A DNA stretch of 64,000 nt from Omphalotus guepiniiformis (GCA_028554645.1 JAQOOI010000037.1:1-64000), one strand, 5' to 3'. Numbered from the stretch's first letter, positions 49,165 to 58,739 are shown. Notes: a model not told the origin generated them from the letters alone. Program-made: numbers and translations.

Positions 49165-49870
49165 TACTACGTGAGTGATGAATTATCGAATTGATATCCA
49201 ATGTTGATACCAACTAAGTACTAACCACAAAACTAGTACTAGGATACATCAGCCTCCCTGCCCTTCATCCATCTCAGTTTGAACAACCCTCTTTATCTCA
49301 ATCTCAATATTCTTCCGAGAAACTTGTCTCTCAGGGGTAGTACCTCCCTCCACCACCACAGATCTATCACTGGCAAGGTAATTTGATTCAAGAGCTATCA
49401 CAGGGTTCTTGATGTTGTTCTCTTGCAGAGCTTTATGTGAGTTGAGCCTGGGAGTTATAGTAGGTATGTGTTGTGTAAAGAGAATAGAAAAGGTTTTGGT
49501 ACTGGAGAGTACTGGAAGAAATAGACTTACGTTGCTATGAGGCAGTTTGCAATCACTAGATAGATAGACATATGTTAGTTTAGACTTTAGTTGAAAAAAA
49601 AAGGTTTGGATGCCTCTTGGTGAGACTATGTATATCCCCATCCAGACAACTAGAAGGGGAAATTGATTAGTTTTGGAGTTATACTCAATAACTGTGTTTC
49701 TTACATGTGTTCTTCATAGTTAGGGAGCAAATAATCATAGTGATAGCAATCACACTGGAGTATGTTTCATCAATGAATGGGAACTAATAATGTACAATAA
49801 AGTGTACCTTGTTAAGATACACTCTCTGAATCATATCAATCTTTGTTTCATGAGGAATGGATGAGGAGGG
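49165..49870 (-). repeat. Inverted copy of the 3' end of DUF6534-like gene B
   Basis: Reverse complement of 39842-40490 with introns, stop codon and about 80 bp of 3' flank retained. Homology stops abruptly near 49870. Confidence 0.8.
49249..49870 (-). pseudogene. 5'-truncated DUF6534-like gene fragment (copy C)
   Basis: Only the last five exons are present: a damaged ES(G)ILTS exon, VIAITMIICSLTMKNT, VWMGIYIVSPR, VIANCLIAT and LNSHKALQENNIKNPVIALE through TEMDEGQGG. Splice sites are kept (this copy has GTAAGT where copy B has GCAAGT). An insertion near GGTTPERQVSRKNIE distinguishes it from copy B. Upstream of 49870 there is no trace of the other exons, so this cannot make the membrane protein. 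It was copied as DNA, inverted, about 9 kb from its source. Confidence 0.78.
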
Positions 49871-51736
49871 CCAGGATGATGAGTGAGAGGGCTGAGTGAT
49901 CAAGCCCAGTGAAAACCTGCACTGAGTTTCACTGAGCCAATCTGGCAATTGTTGGGTGGTGCTGAGCTGGCCCGAATATATCTGAGCTCAGCTGATTCCA
50001 GCTCATCAATTTCAATTCTCACTCAGTTCCAGCTGTACTAAGTCAGATCAAACTAATTCTTGTGCAGCACTCGAGCTCGTGTGAGTATGAATAGCATGAA
50101 TTTCTAAAGTATAGTACATTCAATGAAGTACTTCACTTGCTTCGTCTGCCTTCTGTGGGATGAACCCAACATTAGCTCCAGCGGGCAATTTAATGACAGT
50201 GATGTCATATATACACTCTTTTGACTTCTGTTTAGGCCCTGAAATATATTAGTACAAAGACAAAACAATCACAGAGGTACATATTTTTCCTGAGTCAGTC
50301 ATATGTTATTTTTGCCATAGTACACTGTACAGGCATGCGGTACAGTCACGTGATCATTCAATAAAGTTGGTCACACGGCTGCGGCCCGTGAGTTTTGGGG
50401 GGGGAAAAACGTAAATAAAAAAGTACTCATTTTGGGAAAGCGGTTTTGGCACCCGAAAACCTTAAGTTGCACATTTACCAAAAACGTGGTTAAAAGTTGA
50501 TGTTTCTTACTAATTTCTGATATTAATAGATTTGTCGTTTATGTCAGATTTCTTTGTCTACAAAAACCCCGGGGGAATACAAAGGTTTTGCATTGTTTTT
50601 GGTGCATCAAAGAGCTCACGTTTTTGGGCTTCAGAACCGAAGTCTTTCTGTAAAAGGTATTTCGATGGCCGGATACACTATGTTTTCATCTCCGAAGGAA
50701 GATAAGTTTTAATGGTATTTTCGGCCCGGTAAGACCTTTACGTTTTTGGAGACCAGGACCAGTACGTTTTCGGTCCGGTTTCTTGAAAGGTCAAAGCGAG
50801 AAGTTTTTGGGTCCCAAAAAACGCAACAAAGAACAAAGGGTTTCAATGTGATAGAAACACAACGTTTTTCTTTGTTCATAATTGTCCTGAGAACCTGACG
50901 TTTCATAATTCTTTCTAGAGATCGAAAACATTTCCTTTTTGCGTGATTTTTTGAGTTCGAAAAACTAGCGGGTCCCGATGGACTTGGAGCTCAGCGGCAA
51001 CCTCATCGACTGCATGATCGGGAGATGAGGACGACGATGAGGGTGAGATGAGGGCCGAGATTGACATCCGACCAACGGTAAGATGATCTCTACATATGAT
51101 ACAAAAGCACGAGATACTACATTAGGAATAGACAACGTTGAAAAAGTACTTAAGCTAATTGCAGCACACATTGTACAGCTGACGATGAGCTTCTAGATAT
51201 TCGCCCGATGGACGATTGGAGCTGTCAAGGGAACGTACACTTCTCGCAGCTACCTAGGTCTCTTGTTTTTCTGACAACTTCATTGTATTCGATGCTGTAT
51301 GAAATACATCTTTCTAATACGTATTAATAGAGCCTTTTCGGTGTCGCCTGATGTCCAAAGCGATTTGAGTGTGTGATTTGAAGTTTGAACTTTCGCGTTG
51401 ATTCAATGTACGCTTGAGCTTGAGCTTGAGCTTTCCAATTTCGAAGTTGAGCACTCCTTGAATCAAACGTCGCGTTGCTCGAGTCTTGTGTTCCTTGAGA
51501 ACTGCAAGTTTGAACCATTGAGTTTCATGCCTTGAGAATTGAGGCGTTGAACGATTGAAGGAATTGAAAATTGTGTTGCTATGCTTGAACTAGTCTTGAA
51601 ACCCGATGAGCGGTTGATCGATTTCAGCGTTACATATTTCGAGATCACGGGAGAAAACTGATATACAACAACTTCAAACGGTCATTGCCCCGAAACCTAT
51701 TAGGGCTCAGTTATGCTGAAACAAATCAAAGAGGGA
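49871..51736. other. Non-coding region with GCTGAGC-rich and ACGTTTT-rich parts
   Basis: 49900-50060 is rich in GCTGAG/CTGAGC variants. 50400-50910 holds at least seven ACGTTT(TT) or inverse AAACGT motifs and a near-perfect palindrome TTTTTGGG-T-CCCAAAAA at 50804-50820. 51400-51620 is rich in CTTGA/TTGAG words, including three GCTTGA-type hexamers in tandem near 51412. No gene is supported. Confidence 0.45.
51146..51170 (+). repeat. 25-nt direct repeat, left copy
   Basis: Begins GTACTTAAGCTAATTGCAG and continues with CACACA. The right copy at 59214 differs by one base (C to T). Flanking bases are unrelated. The two copies bracket the block of gene fragments. Confidence 0.8.
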
Positions 51737-51752
51737 TCAAAAGCTACGCACC

Positions 51753-52244
51753 TTATAGATCCCTAATCCACAAAATTGCAAGTAATATCCCCTCCGCCAC
51801 CGTTTCCGGACGTCCTCCAAATTCAAAGATTTCTCGGTGTCGTCGACCGCCTCACATAGTGTACCAAAGTTAGCCGAAATCCGAAAGAAACGAAGACCAC
51901 TTACATTGTAAACAAAGCTCTCGTGGCCGCCGTTGGCACACATGTCCCAAAAACAGATGAACTAACCTCTCTGTTACAAATGCTTTACCTCTCACCTGGC
52001 TCGAGAGGTAAAATGACGCACCCGTTCGAATTCCATGACTCACCGGTACAGCGAAGTACCAATTTTGTCGTTGTCCTCTGCACTGACGCCTCCATTCCCC
52101 CTGCCTCCGCCTCAGAGCCACCGTCCTCCCGACTTTGAAGCACCCTGACGCGCCAATTCGGTATACATAGATCCAACTCGGCCTTTCTGATCGTGAAATC
52201 GGCCGGTTCATCGCGTCATTCCAGCGTTGGAAGAAGTTGGGCAT
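51753..52244 (-). CDS. T5orf172 (DUF1766) domain protein, 129 residues, GIY-YIG-like fold
   Basis: Exons 52244-52044, 51995-51905 and 51850-51753 sum to 390 nt, a clean 129-residue product. Start MPNFFQRWNDAMNRP. Core motifs: WIYVYRIGASGCFKVGRT (the YVYR and FKVGRT strands of the GIY-YIG-like fold), ALRRRQGEWRRQC, YFAVP, KAFVTERLVHLFL with the Glu that corresponds to the acidic position, and CLQCGRRHREIFEF, the closing motif of the family. Related domains occur in phage T5 Orf172 and in fungal proteins; a DNA-binding or nuclease role is inferred from the fold. The protein is essentially a single domain. It stands at the edge of the gene-fragment mosaic and appears intact. Confidence 0.75.
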
Positions 52245-52469
52245 GGTTGTATGTAGAATGGGGAGGAAAAAGGACTTGGGGTAGTGGACTGTGGGCAGAT
52301 GCTGGTGACAGGTCAAGAAGGATACTGCGAGAAGATTTTGCAACACCTACTTACATATCACTTGACTGCGAGAAATAAGGGAATTTATTGTTTGTTTTTA
52401 GGAAATACAGAACTCTTGCAAGACAGCGCCGATCTGGCACGAGGTGAAGAGCCAGACGTTGGTGGGAAG

Positions 52470-52920
52470 GCTGTGATTCGTACTATCGCGTCGCTCGGTG
52501 TCGTGTCTTTGGTTTGGTTTCATGGGGCTGTCCTTCGCGCTCTTGACAAGCAGCTTCATTATATCGGGTACGTTCTTTGCACTTGCTTAGAATTTGTTTA
52601 ACTGATATGTTTTGTGTATATCAATAGGTCAGGGAGAAAGCCGAGGTTGCTTCGACTGGACCATACGCACATATCCGTCACCCGATTTACAGGTACACCC
52701 CGTCTCGACTGGACCATACACATATATCCGTCACCCGATTTACAGGTACACCCCGTCTGTTATGGCCTCCACGTCTACTAATTATGATATTGTAAAACTT
52801 TGTACTTGGCCAGCATGCTCTCCTTTCCCTTTCATACTGGTCTTGGATCCCTCTCCTCAGTGCAGGGGTTTGTACGGCTGCTTTTGCATACAAGATTTCA
52901 ATTGAAATGTTGAGTGTACA
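52470..52920 (+). pseudogene. ICMT/PEMT-like methyltransferase fragment
   Basis: The exon after a TCAATAG acceptor reads VREKAEVASTGPYAHIRHPI, the signature of isoprenylcysteine or phospholipid methyltransferases. A possible upstream exon is VSLVWFHGAVLRALDKQLHY. Downstream, in another frame, SYWSWIPLLSAGVCTAAFAY and KISIEMLSVHRR match the final helix of the family. The two parts do not join by any plausible splice, and the signature itself is duplicated (next entry). Read as a decayed fragment. Confidence 0.55.
52652..52757 (+). repeat. 53-bp tandem duplication across the methyltransferase signature
   Basis: Units at 52652-52704 and 52705-52757 both contain TCGACTGGACCATAC and ATCCGTCACCCGATTTACAG directly followed by GTACACCCCGTC. 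Each unit therefore contains AG|GT, and the stretch from the first GTACAC to the second TTACAG could be removed as a 53-nt intron. Confidence 0.85.
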
Positions 52921-53095
52921 TCGTCGCGTCGTCGACACAGCTACATACCAAAATCTCCGCAATGTCCTCTCGTATTCGATCGCTCGAAGACGGACTCGCG
53001 ACATTACGATCCTCCATTTCAGACGAACGCCATCCTTTGTTAGAAGAACACCTCTTGAAGATCAAGTTCGACATTGAAATTACGAATCATGAGGA
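52920..53095 (+). pseudogene. Zn2Cys6 transcription factor fragment (coiled-coil linker only)
   Basis: The frame reads TQLHTKISAMSSRIRSLEDG, then LATLRSSISDERHPLLEEHL and LKIKFDIE. This is the leucine-rich coiled coil that follows the zinc cluster in many basidiomycete fungal-type transcription factors. Neither the CxxC zinc cluster before it nor the large regulatory domain after it is present. It abuts the methyltransferase fragment on one side and RPN2 on the other. Confidence 0.5.
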
Positions 53096-53168
53096 AACTA
53101 GAGACTGTGCGAAGGCAACGAATTTTAAGAATACTAGTGCACGGGAATACATTATGATCGGTATCAGT

Positions 53169-54441
53169 CTAACTGTCATTCTCTAACGGATACTGCAAAA
53201 AATAGTTGTCAGAGATCGATAACAGACCTTCAACGATAAAGCTCACCTCGAAGGCTTGTGACGGGTCTGCGTCTGCAGCGCTCTCATCGAGCGCGATATG
53301 TGGGCCAGAAGTGGACGCTCCGACGGCATTCCCGTTTGGTGGAGCTGTTGCAGGCTCAGGTTGCACTGTCGTCTCGAATTCAATGAACTCGGCCTCTTCG
53401 TCAGGGCGACTATCGGTTAGAATCCAGATGCCTCCTCCACCAGCGTACTTCTCTTCCGTTTGCTTCAGAGAAGTCTTTTCTGTCCGTGTAGAGACTGGCT
53501 TAGCAGTCACTCCGCGTACGTGAGTGAAAAATCTTGGAAGTTCCATAAATTGACTACCTTTGGCAGGGGATGAGCTGTCTTCCCCTTTCATTTCAACGTC
53601 TCCATCGTCTTCTCCTTTCGCTTCAGACTTGTCTTCCTGGAAATCTATATGAGCCCTCTTTTGTCAACACAATCCTTGCCAGAACTAACCTCCATTGCGT
53701 CCTCTGCTGCTGCTTTCCTCTTTTCTCTGGCCTTGACTTTAGCCGTCGTAGAGAGCACCGCAGTAGCAACTTTGACGGCAGCTTCCTTCTTTGGAGGTGT
53801 TATTGAACTGGGATAGGCGAACAAACTGGGTCTGGTGTTGGAAGTCAACTCGAATCTAAGGACCTAGAGAGATATGTGAGTAATATAACCTTGACTTTAA
53901 GACTTAACAGAACAGACCTTCAGCCAGTAGGTTCGAAGGCAAGACAAGCGCAGTGCGCTAGCGGATACCAATACCAGAATTGGCAGAACATGACCATGCC
54001 CACAATTGCGTTTGTATTGCGGCTGCCGGCTCGGCTCTGGAGGTTGATGGTCACATTCCTTCCACCAGCATCGATAAGGCCTTGACCCAGCACTGCTCCA
54101 AACTTAGCCAGGGAGTCTTCATGTTTGTCGGATATGATCTTGCTATACCGAGCCCGAGTGGATGCTGGTGACGACGAGGATACCTCCGACTGCTCAAGAA
54201 GAATCATACCCAATGCGATGAATGCACCTTGGGGCACGAAGTCCACGCTATCTTTCGTCATTGGTTCAAGAATTTCGACGGCATCCTGAAATGTGATGTC
54301 AAACTTGAAATGAGTCAGCGAAAATCGAACCCGGCTCACCTGAAGTCCTGTCCCTACGCAAGCAATTCCAAGGGCCAAAGCGGCACCGCAGCGAACATGA
54401 GGGTTATAGCTCTCGCTTAGTAGTTGTACAATACGTGGTAC
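53169..54441 (-). pseudogene. RPN2: RPN2 (26S proteasome subunit) fragment, C-terminal part
   Basis: Minus-strand exons read VPRIVQLLSESYNPHVRCGA, ALALGIACVGTGLQ, DAVEILEPMTKDSVDF, DKHEDSLAKFGAVLGQGLID, AGGRNVTINLQSRAGSRNTN, FCQFWYWYPLAHCACLAFEP, then the tail with VATAVLSTTAKVKAREK and GGGGIWILTDSRPDEEAEFI, ending SQAFE-YPLENDS. These are the toroid repeats and C-terminal domain of the RPN2/PSMD1 scaffold of the proteasome lid-base junction. About ten residues after FEPTG are missing, and an expected Arg is Pro in DFVPQGA. Introns are retained. It continues at 55453 after a foreign 1-kb insertion, so this copy cannot make full RPN2; a functional gene must be elsewhere. Confidence 0.82.
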
Positions 54442-54447
54442 TTGTCC

Positions 54448-55452
54448 GAATAGTTTGCTGAGGAGTCAAGTATTGGGACATGGAGCGCATGGCGGTTTCG
54501 AATGCGAAATAGGCTGCTGTACCAGCATTAATAGCGGTAGCAATTCCCCAAACGGTGTGTACAGAGGCGACACCTCGACGCATGGGACTTTCGTCTTGAA
54601 TATCGTCGATGATGAGGGAACCTGTGTGCAGTAGCTCTGTGGCAGCGAGAAGAGGTTTGAACCGTTCAGGGTCCATTCCGAACACTGAAATGCAGACTAT
54701 AGCCAAGAATGATCGCCACGACTTGCCTCCGCGATCCGTCAAGTGGCGGACGGGCGCGAACAAGTGTTCGTGAAGCACATCAAGGCGAATATCCTGAACA
54801 AAGCGAAGTGAAGGAAGGTAATCGGAGTCGTTTTTCGCGCGTCTCGCAGGGATGTTATGTTGAGACTCGAAAGCAAGTACCTCTGTGGCGTGTTTGGCGT
54901 CTACAAACTGGTCGGGGTATATTTTGGAGACCTCTTTCGTGATCAAGTGACCTACACGCTTGATATACTTCTCAAACTTAGCAACGAACTGCGCTGGCAC
55001 GTTCTGTAAGTTTAAATTCAGGTCAGCAAGATTTCTTACGTGGCAGAGGGAGTTTATATTACATACCTCCACGAAACCAAGCCCGCTGACTGGAACGCCA
55101 CCCATAGTTCCCGCTACGGAAGTTCTTCCTTCCCAGTATCCGCGAGTAGTGCAGAGTGTCCTGAACTCCTGCTTTTGGAAGGGTGCATCTACGGAAAGGC
55201 TGATATCGAGTGCTGGGATGGTCAACTTCCACTTCGTCCCATACTCATTCAAAGTGGTCAAAGATGTCCAACTTTCCACAGGGTCGAAAGTGTGATCGTC
55301 ACATTCAATACGAGAGCCCTCGGGAGAAATTGCGATGGCCCTCTTATCACGTACAATAGTCTCTCCGGTGTAGATGTCCACGTCCCAAAGTGTATAGACT
55401 GTCAAGTCCCAATCGTTTGACAGCTGTACCGAGGCCCATTTCCAAGAACTCT
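54448..55452 (-). pseudogene. AttH/CrtC lipocalin-like + polyprenyl synthase fragment inserted in RPN2
   Basis: Starts abruptly at [20 protein letters not shown] and runs through YTGETIVRDKRAIAISPEG, WKLTIPALDISLSVDAPF and YWEGRTSVAGTMGGVPVSGL, the second half of a hydroxyneurosporene-synthase/AttH-type lipocalin domain. After an intron (GTATGT...TTACAG) comes FVAKFEKYIKRVGHLITKEV, a linker, and the first half of a trans-prenyltransferase domain with LLHTGSLIIDDIQDESPMRR, where DDIQD is the first Asp-rich motif. It stops at AMRSMSQYLTPQ, before the second Asp-rich motif. Both ends are cut inside domains, so the piece is not a gene on its own. The parent would be a fused terpenoid-type enzyme. 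Confidence 0.72.
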
Positions 55453-56440
55453 CTGTCCTGGGTTCTTGAAAAGCAAGAATGCAAGAGAGGTGACTGCAGC
55501 ACGACGGACGTCATCAGAGACATCGGAGACAGCGATGTGCAGCAATTGTCGGACAGCATCGTTGTTGGATGTTCCCGCATAGGCAAGGGCGAGTGTATAA
55601 ACTCCTCCATAACGCAAAATCGGGTCCTTGTTTCAAATAGGTGAGCATGGTTGTCGAGGTCATACATTTAAAATAACCGCTTCAGCCAAAAGCTCCTTCA
55701 CAGTCTGAGCTGCTTCATCCTGACGACCATAGTAGACGAAAATACGGATTGCAAGTCCTCGTATGATCTTCTCATGCTGAGTTTCGCGAGCATATGACAA
55801 CATTTCACGAACAGGCTCCTCCGCTGCCGTGCCAAGCATGATCAAACCCATTGCATAACCAGAAGCCTCACCAGCGATAGCAGAGTCCATGAACAGAACG
55901 TTTTTGAGGTTTTCGAATATCTCCATGCTCTTGGAACCCATCGCAGCTATTCCTAATCCAAGTGCTGCACCATGTTGGACAACTTCTCCTTGAGCAGAGC
56001 GCAGGGTATCCCGCAGATAGCCAGCTGAAGCAGAGAACTTGGACCAGTTGGACGGGAGGCCAAGCCATTCCAGATTCTCGCGCAAGAAAAGGTCTGAAGT
56101 CGTCATAAACGCATTCTGCAATGTCAAAGCCGTATGATATATGGAAGAACGCGGTTTCAAGCATTCCTATAAGTATTTTTGGTCAGAAATGAGAGAAAAT
56201 GAAAGGCGAGATACTTTTACCTTTGTATGCTTAAGAATTAGTGTGTCGACATGATTATTCCGTTTCAAGGATTCGAGATATAATTTGACGGACTCCTGTC
56301 CAGTCAGAATAGCTCGTATCCGAATATTTCTTGAGTTTCCTTTGTAAGGATCGAGACATCTGGCACTGATGAAACTCACCCCTCCGCCTTTAGGAAGCTC
56401 AGCACGAACAAGGTCAAGGTAGTCTCGAGCACCACCTTCG
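55453..56440 (-). pseudogene. RPN2: RPN2 fragment, central part
   Basis: Reads [149 protein letters not shown] and FLLFKNPGQ. Compared with family members I recall, three residues are lost in NAFM-TTSD and a block of roughly 60-70 residues is lost between KFSASAG and YLRDTLRSAQ. Retained introns are normal. The first 300 or so residues of RPN2 are absent; the frame runs directly into MTR10 sequence upstream. Confidence 0.82.
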
Positions 56441-57210
56441 ACGATCCAGAGGTAATTGGCAATACCAGTGGCTTCAAAAGCGAAGGACACTCTTGCCACA
56501 ACACTCGAAACGAAAGGTAAAGCAGCTGAATCGAAGAAAGACAGTAGTCCGTATCTCAAAACACGGTTTGCTCTTTCGGCAACATTAGGTTCTGACCCAT
56601 ACTTGGACAGAAAGACGTCGAACATTGTCCTGGCTTCCTGGCAAGTATTTTGGCAGGCATCAGGTAGATCCTCCCCAAAACTTCCGATGACAAACAGCAT
56701 GGCTTCCAGATTCTCAAGGCCATCTATGATAGGCTTAGTATCAACCTTCATTCATTATGGAGAACTTTTCTTACCACAGGCAAGCTGTAATTCTTGCTTG
56801 GTGGCCTGTCCAGTCTTGTTGACGAGCTGCACAGACTTCCAAGTCAGAATCTTCAAAGCCAGAAGAGATGAACTGCAACTGGTTGCTGGTGTACGTTGGA
56901 TGTACGTTGATCCATTCCGTATAACGAGATATGATCGTGAGATATGCATAACGAACTCGTGGGTGCGAAGGGAGCGACGGGAGAAGATCTAGTACCTTTG
57001 GCACAGCACCTTCATCTTTAGGATCGATTTGAGCACTCATAGACCTCAAAGCAAAAAGAGGTGCCTCGATTTTCTGCCAGGAGACATTTCACTTCATAGG
57101 TTTCTAGCAAGCAAGATTCGGTTTCCAGTACGTCGCAGCAATCCTTTAAGGCATCGCCCATGGCATTCCTGAATAAACGGAAATCCTCTGCCTCTTGACC
57201 AGTGAGCGGC
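56441..57210 (-). pseudogene. MTR10/TNPO3-type karyopherin fragment
   Basis: Reads PLTGQEAEDFRLFRNAMGDA, LKDCCDVLETESCLLETYEV, LRSMSAQIDPKDEGAVPKVL, DLLPSLPSHPRVRYAYLTII, SRYTEWINVHPTY and FISSGFEDSDLEVCAA, then jumps to LVNKTGQATKQELQLAC, GLENLEAMLFVIGSFGEDLP and SSVVARVSFAFEATG. This is the HEAT-repeat body of the nuclear import receptor MTR10/transportin-3, with a large internal deletion after EVCAA and frame changes. It joins RPN2 at NYLWIV|EGGARDY near 56440 without a stop. Confidence 0.75.
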
Positions 57211-57690
57211 GCAGATTTCTTGCGCAAGTCATTGGCAATAGGAACTATGTCGAGATCTGGGTATGCGGTGCATTCAGTGGAAGCGATGAGGAGAAAGAAT
57301 TGGTAGGTTTCCGATTCTCCCTGCTTCACTAGTTTCTTCCCTTCTTGACCCAATTTCGGAGCTACGAGTAGACTCGACAAGCCCTCCATGATGATGAACA
57401 AAGGGCCCATAAACATGCGAATCCGTCCCCACCACTGAGATCGAAAGGCCGTGTGTCGTTGAAACAACTTTCCCAAACTTCGTTCACACAGCTTTTTCTG
57501 CTGCGGCCTCGTTAGGGCACGCAGGGTTGGAAGCGACGGAGGTAATTGCATGACGGGTTGCGAAAAGCAGCCAAGGGTCCACGGAGGAGGAATAGAGCTT
57601 GAAACAGACTAGGTGTTGGCGCGCGATACCGTGATCCCGAAGAGCCTGAGGCGTGTTTGGGAGGTACTTGTCGTCTCGAACTAAAGAAAA
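57211..57690 (-). pseudogene. Unidentified exons fused upstream of the MTR10 fragment
   Basis: After a CTTTAG acceptor the minus strand reads VRDDKYLPNTPQALRDHGIA, RQHLVCFKLYSSSVDPWLLF, ATRHAITSVASNPACPNEAA, and then, after a one-frame shift near AEKAV, WWGRIRMFMGPLFIIMEGLS, SLLVAPKLGQEGKKLVKQGE and STECTAYPDLDIVPIANDLR. The composition is that of real, conserved protein, but I do not recognise the family. A coding-like exon further upstream (TAYGVFCVGVVRDVGDAVWV, about 57790-57910) may belong to it. Confidence 0.45.
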
Positions 57691-57729
57691 ATGAGAAGTG
57701 AGAACAAGACTCTCAAGAAACACAAACAC

Positions 57730-58477
57730 AAAAACATCTACTCACAACCTCCCCTAACCTCCTTCCTCTTCCCACTTTCCCCACTTTCCACCTCCCCTCC
57801 TTTGCCTCTCTGCTCTCTCTGTCTCCCCCAACAAATAACAAACCCAAACCGCATCCCCGACATCCCTAACGACGCCCACGCAAAACACCCCATACGCCGT
57901 CTCATGGACGAGTCAGTTGCGTGCGTGTGTTTGTCGACCTCATCGTCCTTTGCCCTCACTGTCCTCACTGCTTTCATCGTCTGACTCTGACAATGGTGTG
58001 CCACCCGCGTTGGCGGTCGGGTCAATGAAAGGTGGTCGCTTACTGCAGGCCAGTATAATCAGCTTTTTTAAATCTATTTATTCATGATTCAAAACTCTTA
58101 CCTTTTGACGACTGGAAACCCTTGCATTTCCAATGCTCGCCACTTTTGAAGCTTATCCGCTAGTGGCTCTCCCGCCGACTCATTGCACAGTATTTCTAGC
58201 CCCGATTCCGCGAATCATTTTCACGTATCGTATGCAGCGCGCAAACTCTGCATGTTTTATTTCAACTGCTCTGACGACGTTTACCATGGCCTAAAGCGAG
58301 GTTTACCCCTTTTCCCTTGTGCTCTGATCCATTAACTCCTAGGGAAGCAATCGTGTAGTTGGCAATCTACCAGTTACAAGATGACTATCAGAAAAGTGAA
58401 CTCGAGCTGACGGCATGCGCCTCATCCTCATGACAGCACAGAAGTCGATCCAAAGTGAGTGCCGCGATGTTCATTGA
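57730..58477. other. Gap between gene fragments
   Basis: Contains a possible acidic exon on the minus strand (IDPTANAGGTPLSESDDESS, near 57950-58030) and a purine/pyrimidine-biased stretch at 57740-57840. Nothing continuous is supported. Confidence 0.4.
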
Positions 58478-58735
58478 TCAGGGGCAACAGAACTTGTACC
58501 ACTTGATCGATGCTGGGCAGAGGAAACCATCTACCAGGGCATCCTTAATAGTGATATGGTCTGACTCTGCGCGACGCTCGCACTTACCGAGTTTTACTTG
58601 AGGAGTCTGGACGGCAGGAGTAAACACCTGGACATGTGGCAGTGGTATTAAAGCGTAGATCGCGTTTGCAACAACGAGCCGTTTGACGAACACCGGTTTC
58701 TTCTGGCCAACACGATGAGCCCTGCGCAACGTACA
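58478..58735 (-). pseudogene. SNF2-family helicase C-terminal fragment
   Basis: The minus strand reads RAHRVGQKKPVFVKRLVVAN, the motif VI block of SNF2/Swi2 ATPases (R-A-H-R-x-G-Q), then loses similarity after about 22 residues. The following TPQVKLGKCERRAESDHITI is not recognisable and stops soon after. No other helicase motif is nearby. Confidence 0.6.
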
Positions 58736-58739
58736 TCTA

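Noticed and set aside
54404..55405. 333-codon minus-strand frame as a complete prenyl synthase gene
   Set aside because: It reads through an intron (GTATGT...TTACAG), starts mid-domain, lacks the second Asp-rich motif, and ends in RPN2 sequence read in the wrong frame.
53169..57690. One long multi-exon gene for a novel multi-domain protein
   Set aside because: Pieces of RPN2 and MTR10 show internal deletions and frame changes, and the inserted piece splits RPN2 with a flanking duplication; decay explains it better than a functional fusion.
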